A DNA stretch of 45,693 nucleotides from Bacteroidales bacterium (GTDB lineage: Bacteria > Bacteroidota > Bacteroidia > Bacteroidales > Bacteroidaceae), in assembly GCA_024690405.1 (NCBI GenBank), contig JAILCU010000099.1, positions 1-45,693 on the forward strand, in the 5' to 3' direction. Each line of letters begins with the position of its first letter. Position 1 is the stretch's first letter. The translations under genes were made by a program, and so were the position numbers. The notes under the pieces are model-generated. The model did not search any database. It was not told the origin of the DNA and worked only from the letters and a program-made list of their open reading frames with translations. This document shows, piece by piece, positions 27,157 to 40,269 of this stretch.

Positions 27157-30100
27157 ATGACGAAGAGATTCAATCCATCAAACATCTATAAGGCATTCCG
27201 TCTTGCGCTCTGCCTGTTTGCCCTGTCAAGTGCTTCTCTGGCACCTGTTATGGCACAGGATGAAGTAGATGAAACAGGAATAGCCGAGGCTGACAGCATC
27301 GCACTGGCTAAACGCCGCATTGCTAAAAAGCCTGTAAAACAATATGAAATGAAATCTGTTGCAGGTACTGTTACCGACGCGGCCACGGGACAACCCATGG
27401 GAGGTGTGCGTGTGCAAGCCTTGCAACTGCCGCGTTACTCCACCCTGACCGAGGAGGACGGTACCTATAAACTCGAAGTGCCGGTCTTCTGCCATGCACT
27501 CCTCGTAGATGCACCGGACTACAACCTCTTGCAGCTCGCCATCAAAGGCGAAGAGGATCAGGATGCCAAACTCCTGAGTGCTCAGTTCAGTAGCTATTAT
27601 ACGGATGGTACCACCATCACTGCCCAGCGAAAGATCACGCTCCGTGAGACCAGTTCCATCAGCGTTGAAACGGACATGCAGAATCTTATGGCAGGCGATA
27701 TCCACTCTACCAGCCTCAGCGCATTACCTGGACAAGGGGCCTATTTCACAATCCGAGGCATCAACTCCATCAACGCATCGGCACAGCCGCTGTTCATCAT
27801 TGATGGCAATATGGTTGACCTCGAGGAAGAGCGCACCAGCCTTCACGAAGGATATTACAACAACCTCCTCGCAGGCCTCGACCCTGAAAACGTCGAGAGT
27901 ATTCAGGTCCTGAAGAACGGAACGGCCCTCTATGGAGCCAAGGGTGCCAATGGCGTGGTCATCATCAATACCCGTAGAGGTCGCAGCCAGGCAACCAAGA
28001 TCAACGTCCGCATTTACGGGGGTGTTGAGCTGGCTCCTGACCGCATCAAGATGATGGACGGTTCGGCATACCGCAACTATCTCAGCGAACTGGCCGGAAC
28101 GGTGAAGGATGTACGGGAGAGTACCTCTGGCGATCTTAGCCAATATGCCTTCCTCAACGAGGCACCCGAAAGCAGCAACTATTATCGCAGTGTCTTCCAC
28201 AACAACACGGATTGGCAGAAAGATATGTACCATACGGCTTTCACACAAAACTATAAGGTCAGTGTGGAAGGTGGTGACGATATCGGTATGTACGACCTCG
28301 CCTTAGGGTACACCTCAGGACAGTCAACCCTCAAAGGCAACGACTTCAGCCGACTCAACCTCCGCTTCAACACGGATATCAAGATATTCGAGAAGTTGCG
28401 CGCAGGTCTTGACATCGCTTACAATCAGACCAGCTACAATGTCCTTGACAATGGTTGGAGCGAGAACTACGACATGCAGAACATCGGTTCTACCAATGTC
28501 TTAGGCTTGTTGCAGGCTCCTTTCCTCTCGCCCTATGCCTACTATCACGATGAGAGCACAGGACGTCTTGAGCTGTCTCACGAATACGCGGGTAAGTATG
28601 CTTCCACCAATGGAGCCGGACGCTGGATTCAGAATCCGTTCTCCTTCCCACACGGATTGGACTACGATATCAACGAATGCTTGCGCAACCCGTATTGGAT
28701 CATTCGTAACGGTGAAGGCAAGAACAAGAACTATGCGGAACTCACCCAGATCAACATCAACTTCTCCCCGAAGTATCAGGTGACCAAGCAGTTCTCCATC
28801 AGTGATCGTTTCAACTACACCTTGAACCGCAACAACGAGAAGTATTTCCTGCCTATCAACGGCGCATCCATGTACTTCCTTCAAGACCTCGGTGAAATCT
28901 CTTCAGTGCTGAAATCTCAGTTCACCAAGGAAACCACCATCAATAACGACCTGCGTCTTGAATGGGGCAACAACTATGGTGCCCACAACATCAATGTCTT
29001 TGGCGGATGGCGCTATAACAACTATAGCTACAGCTACTCCTTCATGCGCGGTTATAACAATGAAAACGACAAGCTGCCCAACATCTCCAAGAACATGCAG
29101 TTTGTGAACTATGGCGGTACGAAAGACAATTGGATTGACATGACGTATTATCTCAATGCCGACTACAACTACCAGAACAAGTATTTCGCCCAGTTCACGG
29201 TATCCAGCCAGGCCAGCAGCCGTTTTGGAAAGGATACGAAAGATGGTCTGAAACTCGCCGGAGTCAGCTGGGGTATCTTCCCAAGCCTGCAACTCGGATG
29301 GATCATCAGCAACGAGAAATGGTTCAAGACATCGCCCGCTGTCAACTACCTGAAACTGACCGCAGGCGTAGACCAAAGCGGCAACGACGGAATTGACTAC
29401 TACGCTGCCCGCACTTACTGGGAAAGCCAGCAGGTCAGTGAGAACACAGTAGGTCTGGTGTTGAAGAACATTGAGAACACAGGTATCCAATGGGAAACAA
29501 CAACACGCTTTAATGTCGCCCTCGAAGGCTCGTTCTTCAACAACAGACTGAATGCAGGCGTTGACTTCTACATGAGTAAGACAGACAACCTGCTCACGCT
29601 GAAGAGCCTTGATTATCTCTCTGGTTTGGGACAGTACTGGACCAACGACGGACAACTTAAGAACCGCGGTGTAGACGTTCATTTGGCCGCCGCCCTCGTC
29701 AACCGCAAGGATATCAAGTGGGAACTGGGTGCAAGCCTTGGTCACTATAAGAACGAGATCACTGAGTTACCCTCCACGGACGTGATGACACTCACCGATG
29801 TGAATGGAAATGTGACGAAGGTCATCAATGGCCACACCAACAGCATCTATGGCACAGACAATGTACTGACTGCTGTAGGATATGCCGCAGGTACCTTCTA
29901 TGGATGGGAAACGGATGGCGTCCTGGCATCAGATGCTGAGGCAAGCACGGCAGGTGCTCTTGGATACCTCAAATACCCGACTGGTATTAAAGAGAATCCT
30001 TACTACAATTTCCAAGCTGGTGACGTGCGCTTCGTTGATCAGAACGGCGACGGTGTGATTGATGACAACGACAAGGTGGCTATCGGCGATCCCAACCCCA

Positions 30101-30594
30101 CTCTCTACGGCAACATCTTCACCAACCTCACCTGGAAGAACCTCCGTCTGGATGTGAACTTCAAGTATTCGCTCGGAAACGATGTTTACAACTATCAGCG
30201 CTCCATCATCGAAGGTGCTAACACCACATACAATCAGACCACGGCAATGCAGAACCGCTGGACCTATGAAGGACAGCAGACTGATATGCCGAAGGCTTGC
30301 TATATCGATAGCGAAGACTGGCGCAACAACGAGCGTATGTCCGACCGATGGATTGAAGATGGCAGCTACCTCAAGCTGAAGAATGTCAGACTCACCTATA
30401 TCGTGCCGCTGCACAACGAATGGCTGCAGGGGCTCCGCGTATGGGGCGAGGCTAACAACCTGTTCACCTTAACACGTTACCTGGGTGTCGACCCCGAAAC
30501 GAGTGCACGCAACAGCGCCCTCTATCAGGGAATCGACACGGGGCTGCTCTCCGTTGGACGCAGTTTCAACCTGGGTGTTTCCATCAACCTCTAA
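27157..30594 (+). CDS. SusC/RagA-family TonB-linked outer-membrane transporter (second pair)
   Basis: With the ATG at 27157 the protein has a normal signal peptide (ending PVMAQ). An in-frame ATG at 27133 would add eight residues. An acidic linker leads into a carboxypeptidase-regulatory-like domain (VAGTVTDAATGQPMGGVRV). The plug carries FTIRGINSINASAQPLFIIDGN and the signature VESIQVLKNGTALYGAKGANGVVIINTRRG. The barrel ends SFNLGVSINL. The barrel is similar in architecture but clearly divergent from the first SusC, so this is not a recent duplication. No standard EVVVVGYG-type TonB-box region is visible. The SusD partner starts 12 nt downstream. Confidence 0.93.
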   Translation: MTKRFNPSNIYKAFRLALCLFALSSASLAPVMAQDEVDETGIAEADSIALAKRRIAKKPVKQYEMKSVAGTVTDAATGQPMGGVRVQALQLPRYSTLTEEDGTYKLEVPVFCHALLVDAPDYNLLQLAIKGEEDQDAKLLSAQFSSYYTDGTTITAQRKITLRETSSISVETDMQNLMAGDIHSTSLSALPGQGAYFTIRGINSINASAQPLFIIDGNMVDLEEERTSLHEGYYNNLLAGLDPENVESIQVLKNGTALYGAKGANGVVIINTRRGRSQATKINVRIYGGVELAPDRIKMMDGSAYRNYLSELAGTVKDVRESTSGDLSQYAFLNEAPESSNYYRSVFHNNTDWQKDMYHTAFTQNYKVSVEGGDDIGMYDLALGYTSGQSTLKGNDFSRLNLRFNTDIKIFEKLRAGLDIAYNQTSYNVLDNGWSENYDMQNIGSTNVLGLLQAPFLSPYAYYHDESTGRLELSHEYAGKYASTNGAGRWIQNPFSFPHGLDYDINECLRNPYWIIRNGEGKNKNYAELTQININFSPKYQVTKQFSISDRFNYTLNRNNEKYFLPINGASMYFLQDLGEISSVLKSQFTKETTINNDLRLEWGNNYGAHNINVFGGWRYNNYSYSYSFMRGYNNENDKLPNISKNMQFVNYGGTKDNWIDMTYYLNADYNYQNKYFAQFTVSSQASSRFGKDTKDGLKLAGVSWGIFPSLQLGWIISNEKWFKTSPAVNYLKLTAGVDQSGNDGIDYYAARTYWESQQVSENTVGLVLKNIENTGIQWETTTRFNVALEGSFFNNRLNAGVDFYMSKTDNLLTLKSLDYLSGLGQYWTNDGQLKNRGVDVHLAAALVNRKDIKWELGASLGHYKNEITELPSTDVMTLTDVNGNVTKVINGHTNSIYGTDNVLTAVGYAAGTFYGWETDGVLASDAEASTAGALGYLKYPTGIKENPYYNFQAGDVRFVDQNGDGVIDDNDKVAIGDPNPTLYGNIFTNLTWKNLRLDVNFKYSLGNDVYNYQRSIIEGANTTYNQTTAMQNRWTYEGQQTDMPKACYIDSEDWRNNERMSDRWIEDGSYLKLKNVRLTYIVPLHNEWLQGLRVWGEANNLFTLTRYLGVDPETSARNSALYQGIDTGLLSVGRSFNLGVSINL

Positions 30595-30606
30595 TCAGAC
30601 AGCAAC

Positions 30607-32865
30607 ATGAAAAAGAATATCATTGTATCTCTTCTCCTCGCTTTAACGTTGGGATTTACGTTCTCCTCATGCGAGGATATGCTTACGGGTGACATGGATC
30701 GGCACGTGGAAATCGACGACATCGCCCAAGACACGCTCTACAGCTACTGGGGTATCCTGCGCAGCCTGCAGAATGTGGCGGAACGTTATGTCATTCTCGG
30801 TGAATGCCGCGGCGACATGGTTAACGGCACTCAGTACGTCAGCGACTCCATCCACTCGATATTGGAATTCACCGCTGAGGATGGCTCCAACCGTTATCTC
30901 AAAGCCGCTGATTTCTATCACATCATCAACTCTTGCAACGCTTATATCTATCGTTGCGACACGACTGCTGTTTCTGGCATGAACCAGCCTTTGATGCTGA
31001 AGGAATATGCTCAGGTGGTCAGCATTCGTGCTTGGGCTTACCTGCAGTTGGTACTCACCTACGGAAAAGTGCCCTATTTCGAGCAGCCTTTGTTGTCAAC
31101 TGCTGATATGGAAGATTTCCACAAAGCAGAACAATTTGTGGATGCGAGCACACTTGCCAGCAGCGGCGTCGTACAAAAAGTGGAGGAAGTGCTCTATATT
31201 CCGCCACTCGAACGTGAAGAATGGGATCGCATTATTCCATACATTGATTATGGATATTACGGTCGCACCACTGTCATCGCTCAAGCTTCCCAGTGTGTTT
31301 TCCCGCAGGATCTTGTCCTCGGCGACATCTACCTGCTCCGTGCACAGGGCGAAGGCTCTGAAGCGGATTACCGCACGGCGGCTCAGCACTACTACAATTT
31401 CCTGAACTCCGACAAAGGCGGACCACTGCTGCCCAACACGCTCTATGGACGTATGGCAAAGAGCATGGCGACCGAACAGTATTACAATAATGTGGATGCA
31501 TGGTCAAGAAACATCTTTAAAAGCAACACTAAGACGAGCGCCACAGCGGAGGTCGTGACAGTCATTCCCAGCAACACGAACAAACTCTGGGGCGTTGTCC
31601 TCCGTGGCATCAATGAACTGTTCGGTTTCGATGCGACCCTCAGCGTCAACACGTCCGCGTCTGACACCGTAACCTCTGCAACAGTCTATCTGGAGCGTAA
31701 CTTCGAACATCAGCTTGATGCTTCACCGGCCTACAAGGCTTTGAACAAAGCGCAGAGCTTCGAGGCTTATGTTGGTCCTGATGGGAACTACCATTGCACG
31801 GTGCTCCAAGGCGCCGGCGATGCTCGCTACGAGATGTCCACCGGCAACTACACCGACTATGAGAAAGGTGCTCAGGACGAGACGAACTTCGTCATGAAGC
31901 AAAACGTCGGAGGCGGATTCTCCACCACCTATCCCATTATCTATCGTAAGGCAAGCGTCTGGCTTCGCTTTGCTCAGGCTCTGAATGGCGCCGGTTTCCC
32001 AACTTATGCCTTTGCCATACTGCGGCATGGTCTCGTAGGTTCCGACGGATGGATTCCCACCAGCATTGAGGACTATCCTGCAGCCACCAGCAAGTACTAC
32101 GATCCAACACTGATTGTCGGCACCGATACGACGTTCTACACCAGTGTTGAAGAGTTCTTCACAAACTGCCTCGCCGCTGGTCTGGACACACTGACGACAG
32201 CTGAGGATTCTACGGCATTCATCACGGCACACACGGCAACAGCACCACTCACCTACTCCCAGGTACCCTATTCCGGGAGTGCTACCTGTGACTACATCAG
32301 CCGCCGCGAGATGGATGAGGCAAAGAACTATAAGTTCCTGGACTTCGGTACCTCTTACCTCCGTGGTTCCAATAGCTACAACACCACAAGAATTATCTTC
32401 GGTCCCACAGAATACAGCATGTATAACACCGAAAGTATTATCAACTCAAATGGTGCTGTTTCAATGGGTATCCACCAACGTGGATGTGGCGTGCTGAAAC
32501 CGGGTGAAGCAGAGTCGACCTACAACTATGTCGATCAAATCAATAAGATGCTACGTCTCTACGAACCCGACTTAGTAAAGGTTATGGATAGTGATACGAT
32601 TGATTATACCATCGACGAGATCTACGATCCTGCTAACTTGCGTACCATCCAAGTCGCCATCGCTGACCTTATTATCGATGAGATGGCTCTCGAGACAGCT
32701 TTCGAGGGCAACCGCTTCTTCGACCTGCTCTGCTATAGCCGATTCCTCGGCAGCAAGGGTGTAGAGCGCTTTGCAAAACGTGTGTCTGAACGTAGCGGCT
32801 CAACGGACGGAGCCCTTTACAGCCGTTTGCAGGACCAGAGAAACTGGTATTTCAAGCTGAAATAA
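30607..32865 (+). CDS. SusD/RagB-family surface lipoprotein, enlarged (second pair)
   Basis: A lipoprotein signal ends at Cys22 (FSSC) followed by EDM. The family shows in INSCNAYIYRCD, VVSIRAWAYLQLVLTYGKVPYFEQPL and the C-terminal IADLIIDEMALETAFEGNRFFDLLCYSRF, equivalent to the usual RxxELxxEGxRxxDLxRW block. At 752 aa it is about 150-200 residues longer than most SusD proteins. Much of the excess lies around residues 295-430, a Thr/Ser-rich segment after DAWSRNIFKSN. It is the last gene of the block and is followed by a strong hairpin. Confidence 0.88.
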   Translation: MKKNIIVSLLLALTLGFTFSSCEDMLTGDMDRHVEIDDIAQDTLYSYWGILRSLQNVAERYVILGECRGDMVNGTQYVSDSIHSILEFTAEDGSNRYLKAADFYHIINSCNAYIYRCDTTAVSGMNQPLMLKEYAQVVSIRAWAYLQLVLTYGKVPYFEQPLLSTADMEDFHKAEQFVDASTLASSGVVQKVEEVLYIPPLEREEWDRIIPYIDYGYYGRTTVIAQASQCVFPQDLVLGDIYLLRAQGEGSEADYRTAAQHYYNFLNSDKGGPLLPNTLYGRMAKSMATEQYYNNVDAWSRNIFKSNTKTSATAEVVTVIPSNTNKLWGVVLRGINELFGFDATLSVNTSASDTVTSATVYLERNFEHQLDASPAYKALNKAQSFEAYVGPDGNYHCTVLQGAGDARYEMSTGNYTDYEKGAQDETNFVMKQNVGGGFSTTYPIIYRKASVWLRFAQALNGAGFPTYAFAILRHGLVGSDGWIPTSIEDYPAATSKYYDPTLIVGTDTTFYTSVEEFFTNCLAAGLDTLTTAEDSTAFITAHTATAPLTYSQVPYSGSATCDYISRREMDEAKNYKFLDFGTSYLRGSNSYNTTRIIFGPTEYSMYNTESIINSNGAVSMGIHQRGCGVLKPGEAESTYNYVDQINKMLRLYEPDLVKVMDSDTIDYTIDEIYDPANLRTIQVAIADLIIDEMALETAFEGNRFFDLLCYSRFLGSKGVERFAKRVSERSGSTDGALYSRLQDQRNWYFKLK

Positions 32866-32937
32866 TTCAAGGGCTTGACGCCCATGAGGAGCGGTCTTAC
32901 TGACAAAGCCGCGGTTCCTCTACATACCCCCCTCGAC

Positions 32938-32976
32938 GAAGCCTCTGCGTGTGTTCATCATCCACGCAGAGGCTTC
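32938..32976 (+). terminator. Terminator-like hairpin at the end of the FAS1/Sus block
   Basis: A perfect 14-bp stem (GAAGCCTCTGCGTG, 32938-32951, with 32963-32976) closes an 11-nt loop. Only a mixed CTCTTAT follows rather than a pure T run, so it may terminate partly or protect the 3' end. Confidence 0.65.
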
Positions 32977-33060
32977 CTCTTATCCAGCCTTCGGCAAACG
33001 CCTTTTCCTTGAACGACGGCGAGGAAAAATTTACCATCCATCTCTCTTTTGAATTTATAA

Positions 33061-36354
<3,294 letters not shown>

Positions 36355-36428
36355 TGAACTGAAGACGACCCCTACCCGCTCTGCGAGGAAGTGAGTGTCT
36401 AACTTTAAAAGATTCATTTTCACACAAC

Positions 36429-38402
36429 ATGAAAAAGAACAACCAATCTGCAAAGGTCACCACCACCTCCCTCGCAGAGAAGGCCATGGGACGGTCTCTG
36501 ATTTATTGGCTCGTCATTATCGCCATCCTGGCTATCGCCGGCATAAGATTGGTTCAGCAGGAGAGCGAGCTGCTTCTCCGCGCACAGGAACTGAACTTAT
36601 GGCTGCCCACGGGCCTCTATTGGAAAACACTCATGCAATACCCCGGGGGTGCTGCATCGTGGTTTGCCACTTATCTTACCCAATTTTTCTTCTATCCCTG
36701 GCTTGGCGTAGCCATCCTATGCGGACTTTGGCTGATGATCTGCGCGCTCCTCGCATGGATCTATCGCCTTCGCGGACCGTGGATTGCGCTCACGGTACTC
36801 GTGCCGCTGGCGCTTCTGGCTTGCTTCACACAAACAGGTTATTGGGTTTACTATCAGAAATTGCAGGGACACCTCATGGTTCCTACCGTGGGGGTGCTCT
36901 TCGCAACACTTTCCCTTGCTGTTCAGCGTCTTTCCGACATGTTTTTGCCTTCCCGCATCGCTCGATGGTTACGTCTGATTTGGATGGGCACCGTATGCAT
37001 CGTCGGATATCCCTTTTTCGGCGCCTGGGCCTTGGGAGCGACAGGACTGCTATGCCTCCCACAACGTGAGAAGGAAACGGGAGCATTCAATATACGCTTC
37101 TCCGTCCTAACGGTCATCTTGGCCATCATACTGATTGCCGCCGTACCACAGATTTACTATCAGCAACTCTTCGAGATGACCAAACGGGCATACGTCTACG
37201 TGGCTGCAATGCCTTCCTTGCGGTATGGCAAGGATAGCTTTGAGCAGTACCGATGGGCCTATTACGCCATCATCCTCGCGTTCCTTATCTTATTTATAGC
37301 ATCTTTGCTGCGCGAAGGTTCTGCCCTCGCCGGTAAGCTGCGTCCATGGATGCGTCTTGTACTCGTCTTGGTACTTCTTTGTGTGGCTGTCTTCGGTGTT
37401 CGTGCAACTTGGTATCACGACACCAATTTCCAGAAGGAGTTGGCCATGAACCGCGCCATCGAGGAACTGGATTGGGAGCGGGTGCTTACCATCGCACGCC
37501 AACCCAGTGATGTCAAGCCAACCCGTCAGATCGTGATGTATAAGAACCTCGCACTGTTCCGACTCGGAAGAGCTGCCAACGAGATGTTCTTCTATCCCGA
37601 AGGTGCCGTTCAGCAGAATGCTCCTTGGCGTGTACGCATGACACAGATCGGTGGAAAGCTCATCTACTACCACTACGGCAAGGAGAATTTCTGCTACCGG
37701 TGGTGCATGGAGGATGGCGTGGAATTCGGGTGGAAAGTGGAGACCTATAAATTCATGGCCCGCACCAGCATCCTCAACCATGAATGGACCGTCGCACGCA
37801 AATACCTCAACCTCCTCAAGAAAACAACCTTCCATCGTGCCTGGGCCGAACACTACGAAAAGTACCTCGCTACGCCCGAAGCTTTCGATCTTGAAAAACT
37901 CGAAGCTTCTGTCAAAGCAGAGAAACCTCTCCTCGACGAGGAGGGCTTGAAAGAGTTCGAGCCGATCATGCACCTCATGACATATCCCGACCGTCTCGAC
38001 GGAGACAACACCCTCGTCGAGATGTATCTGCTGCAGACTTTTGCAAAAGGTAACGGCGACGATCCTTACTTCCAGGAGATGACGCTTCTTTGCGCGCTTA
38101 TCATGAAGGATATCAATCTCTTCTGGCCACGTTTCATGCGCTTTGCTACCATGCATCCCGACCTCCACATGCCTCTCCACTATCAGGAGGCTGCGTATCT
38201 CTACGGACACCTCGAGAATAAAGTAGACATCAGCCATATGCCCTTCGACCAGAATGTCCGCGATACCTATGCACGGTTCATGAAGTTCAACGAACAATGC
38301 GGGCCGATGTCCGAAGAACAGAAAGCGGTCGCTTTCTATCCGCAGTTCGGCAATACCTTCTATTATTTCTATTTCCTCGTACGCAACCAAAAAACAAACT
38401 AA
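36429..38402 (+). CDS. Polytopic membrane protein, DUF6057-like
   Basis: About nine to ten hydrophobic segments fill residues 20-325 (for example LIYWLVIIAILAIAGI, YPWLGVAILCGLWLMICALL, PWMRLVLVLVLLCVAVFGV). A soluble helical half follows (about 330-657), with recurring pieces such as NRAIEELDWERVLTIA and ARKYLNLLKKTTFHRAWAEHY that look TPR-like. I associate this architecture with DUF6057, a Bacteroidetes family without known function. It ends 3 nt before the PD40/CxxCH gene, so the two are surely co-transcribed and may act together at the inner membrane. Confidence 0.7.
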   Translation: MKKNNQSAKVTTTSLAEKAMGRSLIYWLVIIAILAIAGIRLVQQESELLLRAQELNLWLPTGLYWKTLMQYPGGAASWFATYLTQFFFYPWLGVAILCGLWLMICALLAWIYRLRGPWIALTVLVPLALLACFTQTGYWVYYQKLQGHLMVPTVGVLFATLSLAVQRLSDMFLPSRIARWLRLIWMGTVCIVGYPFFGAWALGATGLLCLPQREKETGAFNIRFSVLTVILAIILIAAVPQIYYQQLFEMTKRAYVYVAAMPSLRYGKDSFEQYRWAYYAIILAFLILFIASLLREGSALAGKLRPWMRLVLVLVLLCVAVFGVRATWYHDTNFQKELAMNRAIEELDWERVLTIARQPSDVKPTRQIVMYKNLALFRLGRAANEMFFYPEGAVQQNAPWRVRMTQIGGKLIYYHYGKENFCYRWCMEDGVEFGWKVETYKFMARTSILNHEWTVARKYLNLLKKTTFHRAWAEHYEKYLATPEAFDLEKLEASVKAEKPLLDEEGLKEFEPIMHLMTYPDRLDGDNTLVEMYLLQTFAKGNGDDPYFQEMTLLCALIMKDINLFWPRFMRFATMHPDLHMPLHYQEAAYLYGHLENKVDISHMPFDQNVRDTYARFMKFNEQCGPMSEEQKAVAFYPQFGNTFYYFYFLVRNQKTN

Positions 38403-38405
38403 GAC

Positions 38406-40106
38406 ATGGCTGACACAAAGAAAAAACACTGGCCGTTATGGGCCGTCATTGCCCTCGTCATATTCCATATCATCCTCTTTGCAGGAACGGGATTCGCTAT
38501 CTTTGGCAATTCGGCCGAAGTACCTGATGCTTTCACCGAGGTAAAGACATCTCCATCCATCTACCCCGACTATATCGATGTCACCGCACCCGCCAACATC
38601 GCCCCTCTCCATTTCCATATCGACCACGAAACGGACATCACGGATTTCGTATCGCGCTTCACGGCAGGTAGCGAGACATGGACCCTCGGCGGTGAAGACG
38701 TACGGCCGGGCCTGAAGAAATGGCACAAAATGGTGAAAACGGCCTTGGCTGCCGATGGGAAGATTGCCGTTGAAGTTTTTACCAAGGGCAACAATGGATG
38801 GCAGCGCTACAAACCTTTCTGCATCACAATCAGCAAGGATAGCATAGACCCTTACATCTCCTATCGTCTCATCTCGCCATCCTATGTCACCTACGAGGAC
38901 CTCACCCTCAACCAGCGGTGCCTTGAGAACTTCAAAGAGAGCCTCATCTATGGTAATATGATCAATAGCGACGAGGAGAACGGTCAGTGCATCAACTGTC
39001 ACCATGCTCAGTGGTACAATCCCAACCGCATCCAGTTCCACGTCCGACAGTATCTCGGAGGTACTGTCATTGCCTATGATGGCAAGGTGCAGAAGATCGA
39101 CCTCAAGACAGATTCCACCCTCTCGGCTGGCGTCTACCCCACCTGGCATCCCAGGAAACCGTGGATTGTCTATTCAACCAACAGCACGGGACAGAGTTTC
39201 CACACCCGCGACGTACAAAAGATTGAAGTACAGGACACCAAGTCTAACCTCATCTTCTACGACCTCGAGAACAATACCGTGACACCCATCACCCGCGACA
39301 CAATGGAGTTTGACTGTTTCCCCTTCTGGACGCCCGATGGCAAATATGTTTACTATGTCAGTGCGCATTGGGAGCGTCGTGATACCGTACAAATGGACTT
39401 CGAGCTCATCAAAAACTACAAAGACGTTCAATACAATCTTTACCGCATTCCCTTCAACGAACAGACCCGCACTTTCGGTCCCCGGGAACTCATCTATGAC
39501 GCCACCGCACGTAATCGTAGCGTCACCCTCCCACGCGTATCGCCCGATGGACGTTGGCTGATGTTCACCGAAGGTAAGTACGGTGTCTTCCACATTTGGC
39601 ACAACGATGCCGAACTCATGCTCCTTGACCTCGCCCAAGCCCAACCGACGACACTTACTCCTGTCACGCGCTTTACGCCAGACAATATCCCTGACGAGAT
39701 GCTTCCCCCCATGGCCAACAACGTCGTTCGGGAGAATGCTGCCGACAGCCTCAACGAAGCCATGGGGCAGATGCACCCGCTGCCTGCTGCCATTCGCTAC
39801 ATCACAGAGCTCAACTCCCACGATGTCGAGAGTTACCACTCCTGGTCAAGCAACGGATGCTGGGTCATCTTCTCATCGCGTCGTGACGACGGCAATTTCA
39901 CCCGGCCTTTCATCGCGCACCACGATGGCAATGGCCACTTCTCACGACCCTTCGAGCTTCCGCAGGACAACCCGCAATACCATCGCCAATTCATGCGCAG
40001 TTACAACATCCCCGAATTCCTCACCGGTCCCGTCACTGTCCGTCCCCAGGATTTCGCAACCGTTGTTCAAAAAGATGCGATAAAAGCCACCCTCAAAATG
40101 AAATAG
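38406..40106 (+). CDS. Membrane-anchored TolB-like PD40 propeller with a CxxCH haem motif
   Basis: One membrane helix (about 8-32, LWAVIALVIFHIILFAGTGFAIF) anchors a periplasmic protein. Cys195-Ile-Asn-Cys198-His199 is a perfect c-type haem attachment motif. Beta-propeller repeats of the PD40/TolB kind follow (YPTWHPRKPWIVYST, FPFWTPDGKYVYYVSAHW, LPRVSPDGRWLMFT, YHSWSSNGCWVIFSSRR). Together this looks like a tethered sensor or redox protein partnered with the upstream DUF6057-like protein. Covalent haem is inferred from the motif alone; a structural zinc or no cofactor is also possible. Confidence 0.75.
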   Translation: MADTKKKHWPLWAVIALVIFHIILFAGTGFAIFGNSAEVPDAFTEVKTSPSIYPDYIDVTAPANIAPLHFHIDHETDITDFVSRFTAGSETWTLGGEDVRPGLKKWHKMVKTALAADGKIAVEVFTKGNNGWQRYKPFCITISKDSIDPYISYRLISPSYVTYEDLTLNQRCLENFKESLIYGNMINSDEENGQCINCHHAQWYNPNRIQFHVRQYLGGTVIAYDGKVQKIDLKTDSTLSAGVYPTWHPRKPWIVYSTNSTGQSFHTRDVQKIEVQDTKSNLIFYDLENNTVTPITRDTMEFDCFPFWTPDGKYVYYVSAHWERRDTVQMDFELIKNYKDVQYNLYRIPFNEQTRTFGPRELIYDATARNRSVTLPRVSPDGRWLMFTEGKYGVFHIWHNDAELMLLDLAQAQPTTLTPVTRFTPDNIPDEMLPPMANNVVRENAADSLNEAMGQMHPLPAAIRYITELNSHDVESYHSWSSNGCWVIFSSRRDDGNFTRPFIAHHDGNGHFSRPFELPQDNPQYHRQFMRSYNIPEFLTGPVTVRPQDFATVVQKDAIKATLKMK

Positions 40107-40170
40107 TTCCATCCTGGAACCACCTATTTCCCTCCGCGCTCTTTCCCTCAAAACTATACCAGGGGATGCT

Positions 40171-40242
40171 CCCGTTACCATGCCCGAGGGTTCTCCCGAG
40201 GGCCATCCCGTTACCGTGCCCGAGGGTTCTCCCGAGGGCCAT
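40171..40242 (+). repeat. Two tandem 36-bp intergenic repeats upstream of the S9 peptidase
   Basis: Units 40171-40206 and 40207-40242 are identical except for one A/G change. The same 35-nt core recurs four times downstream of the peptidase (42662-42949). Each unit can form a hairpin (40182-40203 in the first): an outer stem GCCC/GGGC, a 2x2 internal loop of tandem G-A mismatches, an inner stem GGG/CCC and a TTCT loop. Confidence 0.9.
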
Positions 40243-40269
40243 TCTAAGACCTAAAGTCGGTTTTCTATT

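Noticed and set aside
13189-32865. GH43 gene as part of the FAS1/Sus operon
   Set aside because: A strong terminator (14242-14276) and a separate -7 box (14365-14372) divide them, so a shared transcript is unlikely, although they may share a biological role.
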